From positions 62,001 through 126,000 of the forward strand of contig JAAWAN010000009.1 in the NCBI GenBank assembly GCA_022792175.1: a stretch of 64,000 nucleotides of DNA. The letters run 5' to 3'. The notes beneath the pieces were generated by a model. The model was not told where the DNA came from. It saw only the letters and a program-made list of their open reading frames with translations, and made no database searches. Of the stretch, positions 63,541-64,000 are shown in pieces. Positions within the stretch are counted from its first letter, which is position 1; each line of letters begins with the position of its first letter. Both the position numbers and the translations under genes were made by a program. This DNA comes from Provencibacterium sp. Its GTDB lineage: Bacteria; Bacillota; Clostridia; Oscillospirales; Ruminococcaceae.

Positions 63541-64000
63541 ATGAAAAGCAAAACCCATCAGCTGGCGAGCGCCGGCCTTATTGCCGCGCTCTACACCGCC
63601 CTGACCGTCGCGCTCGGGCCGCTCAGCTATCTGGCGGTGCAGGTGCGCATCTCGGAAGCGCTGACGCTGCTGCCCATCTACTCGCCCGCAGCGCTCTGGG
63701 GGGTAACGGTCGGATGTCTCATCTCCAACCTCATCGGCGTACTGCTCGGCACCAACATCATCGGCGTGTTCGATGTACTCTTCGGCACTGCCGCCACGCT
63801 GCTGGCCGCCCTCTGCAGCCGGGCGCTGCGAAATCTCCGCCTGCGCTGGCAGACAAAAGAGGGAAAAGAGCTTTCGCTGCCCATCGCCTCGGCCATTCCC
63901 CCGGTTATCCTCAACGCCCTTGTTGTCGGGCTGGAGCTCTGCTATGTACTATCCGGCGGCTTTCAGCTGAAAATCTTTCTGATTCAGGCCTTTTGGGTCG
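63541..64000 (+). CDS. queT: QueT-type queuosine precursor transporter (3' truncated)
   Basis: First 153 residues of an integral membrane protein cut by the window end. MKSKTHQLASAGLIAALYTA, LSYLAVQVRISEALTLLPIY and LGTNIIGVFDVLFGTAATLL match the QueT family, S-components of ECF importers for queuosine precursors such as preQ1. GAAAGAAGG precedes the ATG. QueT genes are often under preQ1 riboswitches; the leader here does not match the preQ1-I consensus as I know it. Confidence 0.88.
   Translation, partial: MKSKTHQLASAGLIAALYTALTVALGPLSYLAVQVRISEALTLLPIYSPAALWGVTVGCLISNLIGVLLGTNIIGVFDVLFGTAATLLAALCSRALRNLRLRWQTKEGKELSLPIASAIPPVILNALVVGLELCYVLSGGFQLKIFLIQAFWV

Overview
This window reads as a chromosomal segment from a low-GC-lineage (Firmicutes) but GC-rich member of the Clostridia, most likely an Oscillospirales/Ruminococcaceae-type gut anaerobe. 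Supporting signs seen in the sequence: AGGAGG-type ribosome binding sites with many TTG and GTG starts, sigma-A promoters with 17-bp spacers, a PyrR attenuator, a CIRCE operator, a ylxM-ffh-rpsP-KH-rimM-trmD operon, an ywiB-like gene near argS, two HPr-family proteins including a Crh-like one, and a class 1B pyrD with pyrK. No phage, integrase, transposase, CRISPR array or rRNA operon was found; the region is almost entirely core chromosome.

Layout. 1-1620: 3' end of a large glycosidase-like gene and a GNAT gene. 1650-6520: gdhA, the RNase P RNA gene, then a leftward cluster with two decayed immunity-like genes, a methyltransferase, a 36-residue ORF and a HAD phosphatase. 6730-11740: leftward argS, a frameshifted YczE-like gene, a DUF1934 protein, glutamate racemase and D-Ala-D-Ala ligase. 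12080-15680: rightward rpmG-secE-nusG-rplK-rplA-rplJ-rplL, followed by a pseudouridine synthase and an orphan sugar-ABC ATPase. 18290-25470: a leftward oligopeptide transporter operon (oppA-B-C-D-F) ending in a radical SAM protein. 25860-33440: rightward pyrimidine operon pyrR-pyrC-pyrF-carA-carB under a PyrR attenuator.

33550-41010: leftward set with hsp20 (CIRCE nearby), a Na+/amino-acid symporter, an MBL hydrolase, a coiled-coil protein, coaD, rsmD, a hypothetical, uvrC and HPr. 41250-45040: the ylxM-to-trmD operon. 45350-50510: purL and mtaB. 50800-58300: rightward crh-like gene, D,D-carboxypeptidase, pgi, a small P-loop protein, cardiolipin synthase, a CmpB-type membrane protein and a Stealth-family sugar-phosphate transferase. 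58340-63250: tRNA-Arg(CCT), a CBM9-like protein, ruvX, pyrD, two GNAT genes, pyrK and a TPR-like membrane protein. 63541 to the end: a truncated queT-type transporter.

How they fit. Genes for three early steps of UMP synthesis (carAB, pyrC), the electron-transferring dihydroorotate dehydrogenase (pyrD/pyrK) and the last step (pyrF) are here; pyrB and pyrE are not in the window. The most striking observation is that CarA has kept its fold but lost all three glutaminase catalytic residues (Cys, His, Glu), so carbamoyl phosphate synthesis should depend on free ammonia. The other points of interest are two tandem decayed Imm70-like immunity genes, a 22-bp perfect P3 helix in RNase P RNA, a hairpin that hides the ribosome binding site of the radical SAM gene, and a CIRCE element that overlaps the stop codon of the gene upstream of hsp20.
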